Assembly: GCA_964471665.1 (NCBI GenBank)
Contig: CAYYHG010000001.1
Location: forward strand, 1 to 64,000
Reading direction: 5' to 3'
Length of the DNA stretch: 64,000 bases
DNA from: SW-9-67-25 sp964471665
GTDB lineage: Archaea > Halobacteriota > Halobacteria > Halobacteriales > Haloarculaceae
In this document: one piece after another, positions 25,185 through 32,801 of the stretch
Layout of the letters: every line of letters begins with the position of its first letter
Position numbering within the stretch: the first letter of the stretch is position 1
Program-made: the position numbers and the translations under genes
Notes under the pieces: model-generated
Seen by the model: the letters and a program-made list of their open reading frames with translations, nothing else
Database searches by the model: none
What the model was told of the DNA's origin: nothing

Positions 25185-26960
25185 TCAGGTGCCGTCGGTG
25201 TCGTTCGTCGACCGCACTCGCGGGTCGTCGGAGCCGACGATCGTCGTGTTCTGTCCCGGCTCGACCGGAATCCGCTCGACGACGGTCCCGTTCTCGTCGG
25301 TGACGACGACGAAGTAGGCGGGGTCGTCGTCGTCCGCCGCGGGACTCCCGTTCCCGCTCCCGCCGTCCGCAGACGCGTCGTCGTCCACCTCGGTCACGTT
25401 CAGGTCTCTGCCCTCTCTGATGAACGAGCGGACCGCGTCGTCGGTCCGCAACTCGATGGTGTCGCTGTCGTCGGCGTTGACGAACACGTTCCGGGCGACG
25501 TCGGTGAAGTCCGTCGGCGCGACCTTTATCTGCCACCACAGCTCACCCTGGATGGTCACCGGCACCGGCTCGGTGACGACGAAGTTCTCGCCCCAGTTGG
25601 TCCGGGAGTCGGACGACCGGGCGATCCCCATCGCACGCTCGGGACCGGTCAGCGTCTCCGCGTCGGTGCCGAAGAAGGTGTACTCACCGGTCCGGGCGTC
25701 GGCGAACCACACCTCGTCGAGCCCGCGGGTGTCCTGTCCGAACGGTTCCAGGGCGGTCACGTAGCTCATCCGCTCGCCCTCGAGGTCGATCACGAACGGC
25801 TGGGAGTTGTCCGCCTGGGAGGGCAGGCGGGCGAGTTCGACTTCCCCTCTGTGGGCGCCGACGACCGGCAACTGATTGACGATGCCGTTCCGGTAGCCGA
25901 GCGATCCCATCTCGTCACGGGTCAGGGTCAGCGGGTAGAGCCGCTGCCCCTCAAGCACCGAATGTGCCCGTGCCTCCGACGGCGAGAGGTGGTCGATTGT
26001 GCCGTTGGGGTGGACGAGCGCGCCGCCGTCCCACTCCGGGATCGTGTGCGGGAACGGCGTCAGACGCCACTGGTGACCGGTCTTCGGGTAGTACATGTAG
26101 GGCCGGCCGTCGTGGCTGAACTCGACGGCGTCGTCGTTGTACCGCGCGATGTAGTCGGTCTTTTTCAGGTTCCAGTCCGCGGAGCGGTACAGGAACATCC
26201 CCTTGCCGTAGGTGAAGTCCTCCTCGGAGACGGTGATCGGCCGCTCGTCGAGCCGGCTCATGTCGGTGACCAGCACGCCCCGCTGGTTGTCGAAGACCTC
26301 GTTTCTGAACCCGTCGGGCTCGATTGCGTACGACCACGCGAGCGACCCGTTCTCCGTGCGGGCGATGTCGCTCGTTCCGAGCCGGTGTGTCCGGTAGGAG
26401 ACCGAGCCACGGGTCGAGATGTCCGAGACTTCCCGGGGGACGACCCGCGGGTTCTCGGGGTTGGCCTGCGGGAACTCCCCGACTTCCGACGCGTCGGCCA
26501 TCGTCTGTCCGGCGAGCGTGCGCTGTTCGAGCGCGCCCGACGGGATGCTGACCAGGATCGAGAGCACGAACAGCACCCCGACGACTGCCCCGAACACCCG
26601 GAGTTTGCGTCTGGGCGACCCGTCACCGCTGAACAACTCGTCGGTCACGGCGTCGATCTCGTCTTCCCCGAACCGGAACTCGGAGTCGGAGTCTCTGGAC
26701 CCGCTCGTCCCTTCCTGCTCGCGCCACGGCGGGAGATACCACAGCACGAGTGCCGTGAGCAGGGCGCCGCCCACCAGCACCGTTGCTGGCGGGGAGAAAA
26801 GCATGGAGTACACGAAGCCGTGCCACAGCGGTCGGGTGACGTACCCGAACACCACGACGACGAACAAGCCAGCCGTCCGCTTGAGAACATGGAAGGCCAG
26901 CGACCCCCCGACACCGCCGCCGGGACCGGGGAAGTCGTCGCCTCCATTCGCGTCAGACAT
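25185..26960 (-). CDS. Large haloarchaeal membrane protein of unknown function
   Basis: 591 residues from ATG 26960. A Gly/Pro-rich N-terminus precedes two membrane helices (about 25-48 and 53-75). A cytoplasmic acidic segment (FRFGEDEIDAVTDELF) and a third helix (about 118-138) follow. The remaining 450 residues should be extracellular and contain FTYGKGMFLYRSADWNLKKT, PYMYYPKTGHQWRLTPFPHT and GELWWQIKVAPTDFTDVARN. The C-terminal 60 residues are Asp/Ser-rich. I recognise no family. The repeated aromatic, beta-like motifs suggest a surface-exposed sensor or carrier, which is only a guess. It is divergent from the metallopeptidase/vWA operon across about 160 bp. Confidence 0.7.
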   Translation of the reverse strand: MSDANGGDDFPGPGGGVGGSLAFHVLKRTAGLFVVVVFGYVTRPLWHGFVYSMLFSPPATVLVGGALLTALVLWYLPPWREQEGTSGSRDSDSEFRFGEDEIDAVTDELFSGDGSPRRKLRVFGAVVGVLFVLSILVSIPSGALEQRTLAGQTMADASEVGEFPQANPENPRVVPREVSDISTRGSVSYRTHRLGTSDIARTENGSLAWSYAIEPDGFRNEVFDNQRGVLVTDMSRLDERPITVSEEDFTYGKGMFLYRSADWNLKKTDYIARYNDDAVEFSHDGRPYMYYPKTGHQWRLTPFPHTIPEWDGGALVHPNGTIDHLSPSEARAHSVLEGQRLYPLTLTRDEMGSLGYRNGIVNQLPVVGAHRGEVELARLPSQADNSQPFVIDLEGERMSYVTALEPFGQDTRGLDEVWFADARTGEYTFFGTDAETLTGPERAMGIARSSDSRTNWGENFVVTEPVPVTIQGELWWQIKVAPTDFTDVARNVFVNADDSDTIELRTDDAVRSFIREGRDLNVTEVDDDASADGGSGNGSPAADDDDPAYFVVVTDENGTVVERIPVEPGQNTTIVGSDDPRVRSTNDTDGT

Positions 26961-27122
26961 AGTGGTCTGAGGTAGGTCCCGGAGCCATCTATACCTGTGG
27001 ATATCCGCCTCCGAACCCCCCGACACGAGGGACACGACGACGATTCTTCGGCGACGTGTCGCCGGCAGTATCGGTTGTCGGACCCCGGCAGTTTACAACA
27101 GCCCAGCCCCAACGGGGAGCGA

Positions 27123-28424
27123 ATGCAACTCGGTGGCAGACTCCCACCGGAGAAACGGATCCGCAGGGCTATCGTCGACCTCTGTGACGACCACCCGTTC
27201 TACGGCTCGGTAGCGATGCACGTCGATCTGCGTGCAACGAACGACACCCGGGTCCCGACGGCGGGCGTGCTCCCGGAGGGGGTGTTGTTGTACAACCCCG
27301 ACTTCGTCGACGGACTGGACGACACCTCCCTCCGTGGCCTGGTCGCTCACGAGGTGCTCCACCTCGTCCTGGATTTCGGCGAGCGCCGCGGGGACCGGGA
27401 TCTGCAGTTGTGGAACACCGCACAGGACGTCGTCATCAACCACATGCTCGTCGCCGACGGCTTCGACCTCCCGCCCGGTGGCGTGATTCCCGAGGACGGC
27501 AGCCTCAACACCGGCTCCTTCATCGTCGAGGGGATCGGCGCGGAGACCTCCGAGTCGATCTACGAGGACCTCCGCGAGACGGGAGCTTCACCGTCGGATC
27601 TCTCCGGTCCGAACCGCAGTGGGACCGGGACATCCCGTCGAGACGGCGACCAGGAAGTCGACGGCGACGGGTCGGGCGGATCCCTTCCGGACGCGCTCGA
27701 CGACCAGAACCCCGGTGGGTTCGACATCCACTTCCACGACCGGGACGGTGAACGCCCCGTCGAGACGGCAGCGGCCGACGGGGAACCGGACTGGGAGCGC
27801 GTCGCTGTCGAGGCAGCCCAGCAGTCCCGACGCGTGGCCGACGACCGCGGGACGGCACCCGGAGCGGCCGTGGAACGGATCCGCGAGCGCACCTCCGAGA
27901 CTGTCGACTGGCGGTCGGTGTTGCGCGAGCAGGTGACCACATCGCTCCCGTCCGGGTACACGTGGCGGCGACCCGCCGACAAGTCACGCGCAGCCGACAC
28001 CTACCTCCCGGATACGGAGTGCCGCCTGCTCGAAGCGATCGTCGCACTCGACACGTCGGGGTCGATGACCCCGGACACGCTGGCGGTGGCCCTCGGGGAA
28101 CTCCGGTCGCTGGAACGGCAGTACGACGAACTCGACCTGACGCTGGTCCAGCACGACGCCACGGTCCAGCGTGTCGTCCGCGAGTGGCGTCCGTCCCGGG
28201 CTGTGGAGTTCGAGGCCGAGGGGCGCGGGGGGACCTCCCACCGGCCGGTCTTCGAGTGGCTCCGGACCGAGCGACCCGGCGCCGACCTGCTCCTCGCGGT
28301 CACCGATGGCCGGACAGAGGGTCCCGAGACGGTCCCGCCGGGACTGGACGTGGTCTGGGTCCTCGTCGGCGAGACGGTCCGGGAACCCGACGTCGGAGTG
28401 GCCGTCAGAGTCGACGGGGCCTGA
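27123..28424 (+). CDS. Metallopeptidase-vWA protein (DUF2201 type), MoxR partner
   Basis: 433 residues. The N-terminal half has a zincin motif, LVAHEVLHLVLDFGERR (HExxH), followed by WNTAQDVVINHMLV, typical of the DUF2201 N-terminal putative metallopeptidase domain. An acidic, Gly/Asp-rich linker spans about residues 155-225. The C-terminal half is a vWA-like domain with a MIDAS start, IVALDTSGSMTPDTL, a later GGTSHRPVFEWL and LLLAVTDGRTEGPE. By family such proteins pair with MoxR AAA+ ATPases as co-chaperones or conflict-system components. It opens a four-gene set; a family B inverted-repeat element separates it from the MoxR gene and uses its TGA stop as target duplication. Confidence 0.85.
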   Translation: MQLGGRLPPEKRIRRAIVDLCDDHPFYGSVAMHVDLRATNDTRVPTAGVLPEGVLLYNPDFVDGLDDTSLRGLVAHEVLHLVLDFGERRGDRDLQLWNTAQDVVINHMLVADGFDLPPGGVIPEDGSLNTGSFIVEGIGAETSESIYEDLRETGASPSDLSGPNRSGTGTSRRDGDQEVDGDGSGGSLPDALDDQNPGGFDIHFHDRDGERPVETAAADGEPDWERVAVEAAQQSRRVADDRGTAPGAAVERIRERTSETVDWRSVLREQVTTSLPSGYTWRRPADKSRAADTYLPDTECRLLEAIVALDTSGSMTPDTLAVALGELRSLERQYDELDLTLVQHDATVQRVVREWRPSRAVEFEAEGRGGTSHRPVFEWLRTERPGADLLLAVTDGRTEGPETVPPGLDVVWVLVGETVREPDVGVAVRVDGA

Positions 28425-28508
28425 TAGTGATTGCTGTAACGAATTTACCGTTTCGACCGCGTCGCGTCCTGCGGTCGATCCGGGAATGGCTTACAGCAAT
28501 CACTATGA
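28422..28508. mobile_element. Miniature inverted-repeat element, family B, copy 1 (TSD TGA)
   Basis: An 81-bp element (28425-28505) with perfect terminal repeats TAGTGATTGCTGTAA / TTACAGCAATCACTA, flanked by TGA at 28422-28424 (the stop codon of the vWA gene) and 28506-28508. The core holds an internal palindrome (CGACCGC...GCGGTCG). It is inserted between the vWA and MoxR genes. Related copies lie at 43904-43982 and 61530-61606 in the opposite orientation. Directly after the right TGA comes TACTGTCGG, which matches the first nine bases of family A. Confidence 0.82.
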
Positions 28509-28582
28509 TACTGTCGGTCGTGAAACCGGCCGCAGGCCGCCCGACCCGAGCGTTTAATCAGCTCCAGTCCTTCCCGGCGTGC

Positions 28583-29722
28583 GTGGTCGATTCGGAACGC
28601 GTCAGGTCGGTGGAGCACGCGACGCTACGGACAGTCCTCGACGGGTATCGCGACGCGGACGTCCCGCTGTTGATCCGTGGGGCGACCGGCGTCGGCAAGA
28701 GCCGGCTGGTCAGGGAGGACGCCGAGCGGTACGCGGCCGCCCGGGACCGGACCTTCGTCGCGTGGAACGAGGTCCCGCGGGAGCGAAAGCGCGCGGTCGC
28801 CGACGCACCCGACGGGTATCACATCTTCGTCGACGTCAGGCTCGCGCAGGTCGATCCCACGGACCTGCGGGGGCTCCCGGACCTCGACGGGTCGGCGACG
28901 ACCTGGCACCCGCCGCTGTGGGTCGACGCCCTCTCGGCGCCCGGAGCCGGCGGGACCGTCTTCCTCGACGAACTGAACCTCGCGCCGCGGGCAGTCCAGA
29001 ACGCGGCCTACCAGGTCGTCCTGGACCGGCAGGTCGGCGAGCACGCCCTCGCGGACGACGTGTGGGTAGTCGCCGCGGGGAACCGGCAGGGCGACGAGGC
29101 CAACGTCCGCCGGTTACCGGCCCCGCTGCGCAACCGTTTCGGGCAGGTCGAGCTCCGCGCGCCCACCGGCGGCCGCGACGGGACCTGGACCGAGTGGGCG
29201 GTCGCCAACAACCTCGACCCGCGGGTGGTTTCCTTCGTCGGCTCGCCGGTCGGCGCCAGCCACGTCCACGGGTTCGAGCAGGGCAAAGAGGCCTTCGCGA
29301 CGCCACGGAGCTGGGAACGGGTGAGCACCCTGATCGAGGGTGTGAGCGACCCCGACAGGATCGAACGGCTGACCGCGCCGGTCGTCGGGTCGGGCCCGGC
29401 AACCGAGTTCGCAGGCTTCCTCCGTTCGCGGGAGTCGATCGACGCCGTCGTCGAGGACCCGCGTGCCATCCGCTCTCTCGAGTCCCGGAGCGCGCGCATC
29501 GCGACCATGACCGGCCTCGCGGAGGCATACGCCCGCGAGGACCTCCCGCTGGATACCGTCACCCGGGCGGCCTACCACCTCGACGACGGCGGCGAGACCG
29601 AGGTCGGCATCCTGGGACTCAAGCGGGCAAAGCGGCTCCGAGAGGACCACTTCCGGGCGCACGTGACCGACGCCGAGCGCTACGACCGTCTCGCCGAGGA
29701 GATCGTCGAGTATCTCCTATGA
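28583..29722 (+). CDS. MoxR-type AAA+ ATPase
   Basis: 379 residues from GTG 28583. The only upstream ATG (28505) is formed by the end of the inserted element and its target duplication, so it is unlikely to be the original start. An AT-rich TTTAAT lies about 30 bp before the GTG. Walker A is LLIRGATGVGKSRLV; Walker B is TVFLDELNLAPRAVQNAAYQ, with ELN as in MoxR/dynein-like AAA+ proteins. Sensor 1 is VVAAGNR and the arginine-finger region is LPAPLRNRFGQVEL. By family it remodels or activates partner proteins together with a vWA protein. It overlaps the next gene as ATGA. Confidence 0.85.
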   Translation: MVDSERVRSVEHATLRTVLDGYRDADVPLLIRGATGVGKSRLVREDAERYAAARDRTFVAWNEVPRERKRAVADAPDGYHIFVDVRLAQVDPTDLRGLPDLDGSATTWHPPLWVDALSAPGAGGTVFLDELNLAPRAVQNAAYQVVLDRQVGEHALADDVWVVAAGNRQGDEANVRRLPAPLRNRFGQVELRAPTGGRDGTWTEWAVANNLDPRVVSFVGSPVGASHVHGFEQGKEAFATPRSWERVSTLIEGVSDPDRIERLTAPVVGSGPATEFAGFLRSRESIDAVVEDPRAIRSLESRSARIATMTGLAEAYAREDLPLDTVTRAAYHLDDGGETEVGILGLKRAKRLREDHFRAHVTDAERYDRLAEEIVEYLL

Positions 29723-30384
29723 CCGCCGGGCCGTGTCCGGGCTGTGGCCTGCCGGACCGGACCCACGACGTTCTCGCGGAGTGTTGGACTGCGCTCGAAG
29801 AGGCAAACCGGCTCGCGGACCGCTGGCGCGACGTCCCCGGTGCGCTCGCCCGGATCGGTTTCGACCTGCCGACCGACCGATCACTGCGGTGGCTCCGCGA
29901 GCGTGGCGAGGGCGTCTGGCCGCTGTGTGGGTCGCCGCCGGGCGGTGTGTCGGTCCCCGTCCCCGATCCGGGCGTGGACGGCTTCTACGCCCGCGCGGGG
30001 GCTGTCGAGACGGCACGCCGTCGGTTCCACCGCGGCCCGATCGCAGACACCGTGGTCGTCGAACGCCTCGGGACCGTCGACGAATGGCTCGCAGTCCGGC
30101 GGTCCTGTCGACCGGGGACGCTCGTCCCCGAGGACTGTCTCGACGGGCGGACCGACACAGCGGTGCGGGTCTTCGAACTCGTCGAGCCGCCCTCCGGTCA
30201 CGACCCGGCCGCGCTCGCTGCCGAACGGTTCCTGCTCCAGCGAACCGGCGACGCGTTCGAAGACGTCCTCTTCGCCCACGACGGGTGGACGGGCGAGCGC
30301 GTCGCACGCGTGCCCGGCGACCGCGAGGTGCCGGCCGACGTCGAGCGGCGTTTGAAAGCCGAGATGGCGGCGGAGCTGCTATGA
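29719..30384 (+). CDS. Unknown protein with N-terminal zinc-knuckle-like motif, MoxR operon
   Basis: 221 residues, translationally coupled at both ends (ATGA overlaps with moxR upstream and the next gene downstream). It begins TAGPCPGCGLPDRTHD, where Cys-x2-Cys-x8-Cys/His could bind zinc. The rest is an Arg- and Asp-rich soluble protein with FARAG-like helical pieces (VDGFYARAGAVETARRRFHR) and FEDVLFAHDGWTGERVARVP near the C-terminus. I recognise no family. Its position argues for a dedicated partner or substrate adaptor of the MoxR/vWA pair. Confidence 0.68.
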   Translation: MTAGPCPGCGLPDRTHDVLAECWTALEEANRLADRWRDVPGALARIGFDLPTDRSLRWLRERGEGVWPLCGSPPGGVSVPVPDPGVDGFYARAGAVETARRRFHRGPIADTVVVERLGTVDEWLAVRRSCRPGTLVPEDCLDGRTDTAVRVFELVEPPSGHDPAALAAERFLLQRTGDAFEDVLFAHDGWTGERVARVPGDREVPADVERRLKAEMAAELL

Positions 30385-31241
30385 TCGAGCGGTTCCGGGA
30401 GCGGGTCGCGGATTCGCTGGCGACCGACCCGTCCGACCGCCGCGGGCAGGCCCACGTGGCCGTCCTCGGCGTGCGTGAACTCCGGACGGGGACCCTCGCG
30501 GCCGGCGAACGCCGGACGGTGCGTGTCGTCGGCAGCGATCGGGCCTGGGAGTTGCTGGCGGTCCCCGCGGTCGAACGGGAACTCGAGTCGGTCTTTCGCT
30601 CGCTGATCGAGGCCGAGGGAACGACCGGCGTTCAGGCGACCCAGTTGCGCCGCACGGGTGACGCGGTCCTCTCGATCCGGACGTGTCCGTCTGTTACCCG
30701 GGATGAATCGACGGTCCGGGACGGACCGCTCGCTGTCCAGTCCGGATCCGTGTTCCCGTTCGTGACCGAACTCCGCCAGCCGACCTTCGCGGAAGTGCTG
30801 TACCTGCTCGCGTACGTCGCAAAGCGCGACGACTACCGCGGGAGATACGACGAGGGGCAAGGTTGCGCGACGCGGCTGACACCGGACGTCCAGAATCACG
30901 TCGCGATGGTCGTCACGAACTGGAAAACAGCCTCTCCGTCGGCCCGGGACCTCTCGCGGGCGGTCGCGACGGCCCTGGCGAGCCGGCGAACCCACGGCAC
31001 GTTCGCCACCGGCGGCGGCGGTCGCTACGACTTCGAGGAACACGACCTCACAGCAGTGCTGACCGCGGACCGCCCCTACGATGTGGACACGGCCCTCGAG
31101 GCACTCGTGCACGCCGTCGAAGACGTCATTCCGTTCGGTGCGACCCACGGGCTGAACGACGTCGTCGGTCCCGGCGTCGTCGGCCCGGTCCTGGAAACGG
31201 TGAGTGAGCGCCCGCGTCTGGTCACTGCAGAACTGTTCTGA
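30381..31241 (+). CDS. Unknown protein, last gene of the MoxR operon
   Basis: 286 residues, start overlapping the previous stop as ATGA. A soluble protein with two halves: an N-terminal alpha/beta region (AHVAVLGVRELRTGTLAAGE, a possible signal-like VVGSDRAWELLAVP) and a C-terminal region with SGSVFPFVTELRQPTFAEVL and FEEHDLTAVLTADRPYDVDT. No motif known to me is present. The tight coupling with the MoxR gene suggests it belongs to the same complex. It is convergent with livF, 10 bp apart. Confidence 0.68.
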   Translation: MIERFRERVADSLATDPSDRRGQAHVAVLGVRELRTGTLAAGERRTVRVVGSDRAWELLAVPAVERELESVFRSLIEAEGTTGVQATQLRRTGDAVLSIRTCPSVTRDESTVRDGPLAVQSGSVFPFVTELRQPTFAEVLYLLAYVAKRDDYRGRYDEGQGCATRLTPDVQNHVAMVVTNWKTASPSARDLSRAVATALASRRTHGTFATGGGGRYDFEEHDLTAVLTADRPYDVDTALEALVHAVEDVIPFGATHGLNDVVGPGVVGPVLETVSERPRLVTAELF

Positions 31242-31251
31242 ATCACAGCCG

Positions 31252-32007
31252 TCACCCGCCGAGGTAGAGACGGCCGACCTCTTCGTCTTCGAGCAGTTCC
31301 GTTCCGGTGCCGGTGAACTTTATCTCGCCGCTGGCGAGGACGAATCCGCGGTCGGCGACAGACAGCCCCTTCTCGGCGTTCTGTTCGACGATCAGGATGG
31401 TGGTTCCGATGTCGTTCAGCTGACGGATGCGGTCGAAGACGTCCTCGATGAACTTCGGTTCGAGACCAATTGACGGCTCGTCGAGCAACATGAGTTCGGG
31501 CTCGACCATCAGCGCCCGGGCGAGTTCGAGCAGGCGGCGCTGCCCGCCAGAGAGCGTGGCTGCCGTCTGTCGCTTGATGTTCCCGAGAATCGGGAACTCG
31601 TCGTAGAGTTCCGCGGCGCGTTCCTCGGCACGGTCGTCGTCGTCGAGCACGTACCCGCCCATGAGCATGTTCTCGTGGACGGACATGTCCGGGAAGACGC
31701 TCGCCGACTGCAGCACGTAACTCATTCCCGAGGCCAGGCTCTCCTGTGGACTGCGGCCGGTCACGTCCTCGCCGTCGAAGGTGACGGACCCGTCGAAGAC
31801 GTCCGCGAACCCGTAGACGCTTTTCATGAGCGTGGACTTGCCCGAGCCGTTCGGGCCGATGAGACAGCCGATCGACCCATCTTCGAGCCTGAGATCGATG
31901 TCGTGGATGACGGTCGTGTTGCCGTAGCCAGCGGTTATTCCCGACAGTTCCAGCAGCGTCTCCTCGCTGTCGTCGGTCGCCGCGGTGGATCGTTGCCCAC
32001 TCATCAT
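31252..32007 (-). CDS. livF: Branched-chain amino-acid-type ABC transporter ATPase, LivF-like
   Basis: 251 residues. Walker A GPNGSGKSTLMKSVYG, the Q-loop, signature LSGGQRRLLELARALM, Walker B LMLLDEPSIGLEP, then the His switch in ILIVEQNAEK. LivF-type features include the short length and AGYGNTTVIHDIDL. It powers uptake with LivG. Its start (ATGATG, 32007 or 32004) overlaps the livG stop. It is the last gene of the livK-HM-G-F operon and is convergent with the MoxR operon. Confidence 0.92.
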   Translation of the reverse strand: MMSGQRSTAATDDSEETLLELSGITAGYGNTTVIHDIDLRLEDGSIGCLIGPNGSGKSTLMKSVYGFADVFDGSVTFDGEDVTGRSPQESLASGMSYVLQSASVFPDMSVHENMLMGGYVLDDDDRAEERAAELYDEFPILGNIKRQTAATLSGGQRRLLELARALMVEPELMLLDEPSIGLEPKFIEDVFDRIRQLNDIGTTILIVEQNAEKGLSVADRGFVLASGEIKFTGTGTELLEDEEVGRLYLGG

Positions 32008-32801
32008 TCCCTCCCGAGGTAGGCGTCGAGAACGCGGTCGTCGTTCTGTATCTCCCCGGGTGTGCCCTCGGCGATGCGCTCGCCGTGGGCCAGCGCGTAG
32101 ATCCTGTCCGCAATTTCCATCACGAAGTCCATGTTGTGTTCGATGAGGAGGATGGTCACGCCCGCTTCGGTGTTCGTATCGCGGATGTAGTCGAGCATCT
32201 GCTCGATCATCGAGGGGTTGATACCGCCGGCGGGTTCGTCCATCAGCAGGATCTCGGGGTCGGCCATCAGCGCCATCGCGAACTCGAGCAGTTTCTGTTG
32301 CCCGAAGCTCATCCGACCGGCCCGGACGTCCGCCAGCCCGTCGAGGTCGACGTACTCCAGCAGTTCCGCGGCCCGCTCGCGGGTGCCGCTGTCCGGCGGG
32401 CGGAACTGCGCGAGGAAACTGTTGTTGCGCTGGGCGGAGGCCAGGAGGTTCTCCTCGACGGTCATGTCCTGGTAGACACGGGTCTGCTGGAACATCCGAC
32501 CCATGCCCGCCTGGGCAATCTCGTACTCCGGCCAGTCCGTTATCTCCTGGTCGCGGAGGTAGACGTGCCCCTCGTCGACCTCGTAGGTCCCGGTGACGCA
32601 GTTGAACAGCGTGGACTTGCCGGCGCCGTTCGGGCCGATGAGACCGACGATCTCGCCCCGGCCGACGTGCATGTCGACCTCGTCGACGGCGACGAGGCCG
32701 CCAAAGCGCTTTGTCACGCCCTCGGTCCGGATGACCGCCTCGACGGCCGAACCCACGTCGGTGTCCGCTGTGGGTTCTCGGGCGGTCACGTCAGTCAGCA
32801 C
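32004..32801 (-). CDS. livG: Branched-chain amino-acid-type ABC transporter ATPase, LivG-like
   Basis: 265 residues. GVTKRFGGLVAVDEVDMHVG, Walker A GPNGAGKSTLFNCVTG, a LivG-type insertion with MFQQTRVYQDMTVEENLL, a degenerate signature MSFGQQKLLEFAMALM (FGQQ for SGGQ, usual in LivG), Walker B ILLMDEPAGGINP and the switch ILLIEHNMDFVM. It forms a heterodimer with LivF. The start shown is GTG 32801, overlapping the permease gene by 11 bp; another GTG at 32789 would abut it instead. Confidence 0.92.
   Translation of the reverse strand: MLTDVTAREPTADTDVGSAVEAVIRTEGVTKRFGGLVAVDEVDMHVGRGEIVGLIGPNGAGKSTLFNCVTGTYEVDEGHVYLRDQEITDWPEYEIAQAGMGRMFQQTRVYQDMTVEENLLASAQRNNSFLAQFRPPDSGTRERAAELLEYVDLDGLADVRAGRMSFGQQKLLEFAMALMADPEILLMDEPAGGINPSMIEQMLDYIRDTNTEAGVTILLIEHNMDFVMEIADRIYALAHGERIAEGTPGEIQNDDRVLDAYLGRE

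Noticed and set aside
25095..26975. A 626-codon open frame opposite the unknown membrane protein
   Set aside because: Arg/Val-rich composition with no motif and no start signal; typical of antisense frames in high-GC DNA.
28505..28582. ATG start for the MoxR gene at 28505
   Set aside because: The ATG is made by the inserted element and its target duplication; the GTG at 28583 has a better promoter spacing.
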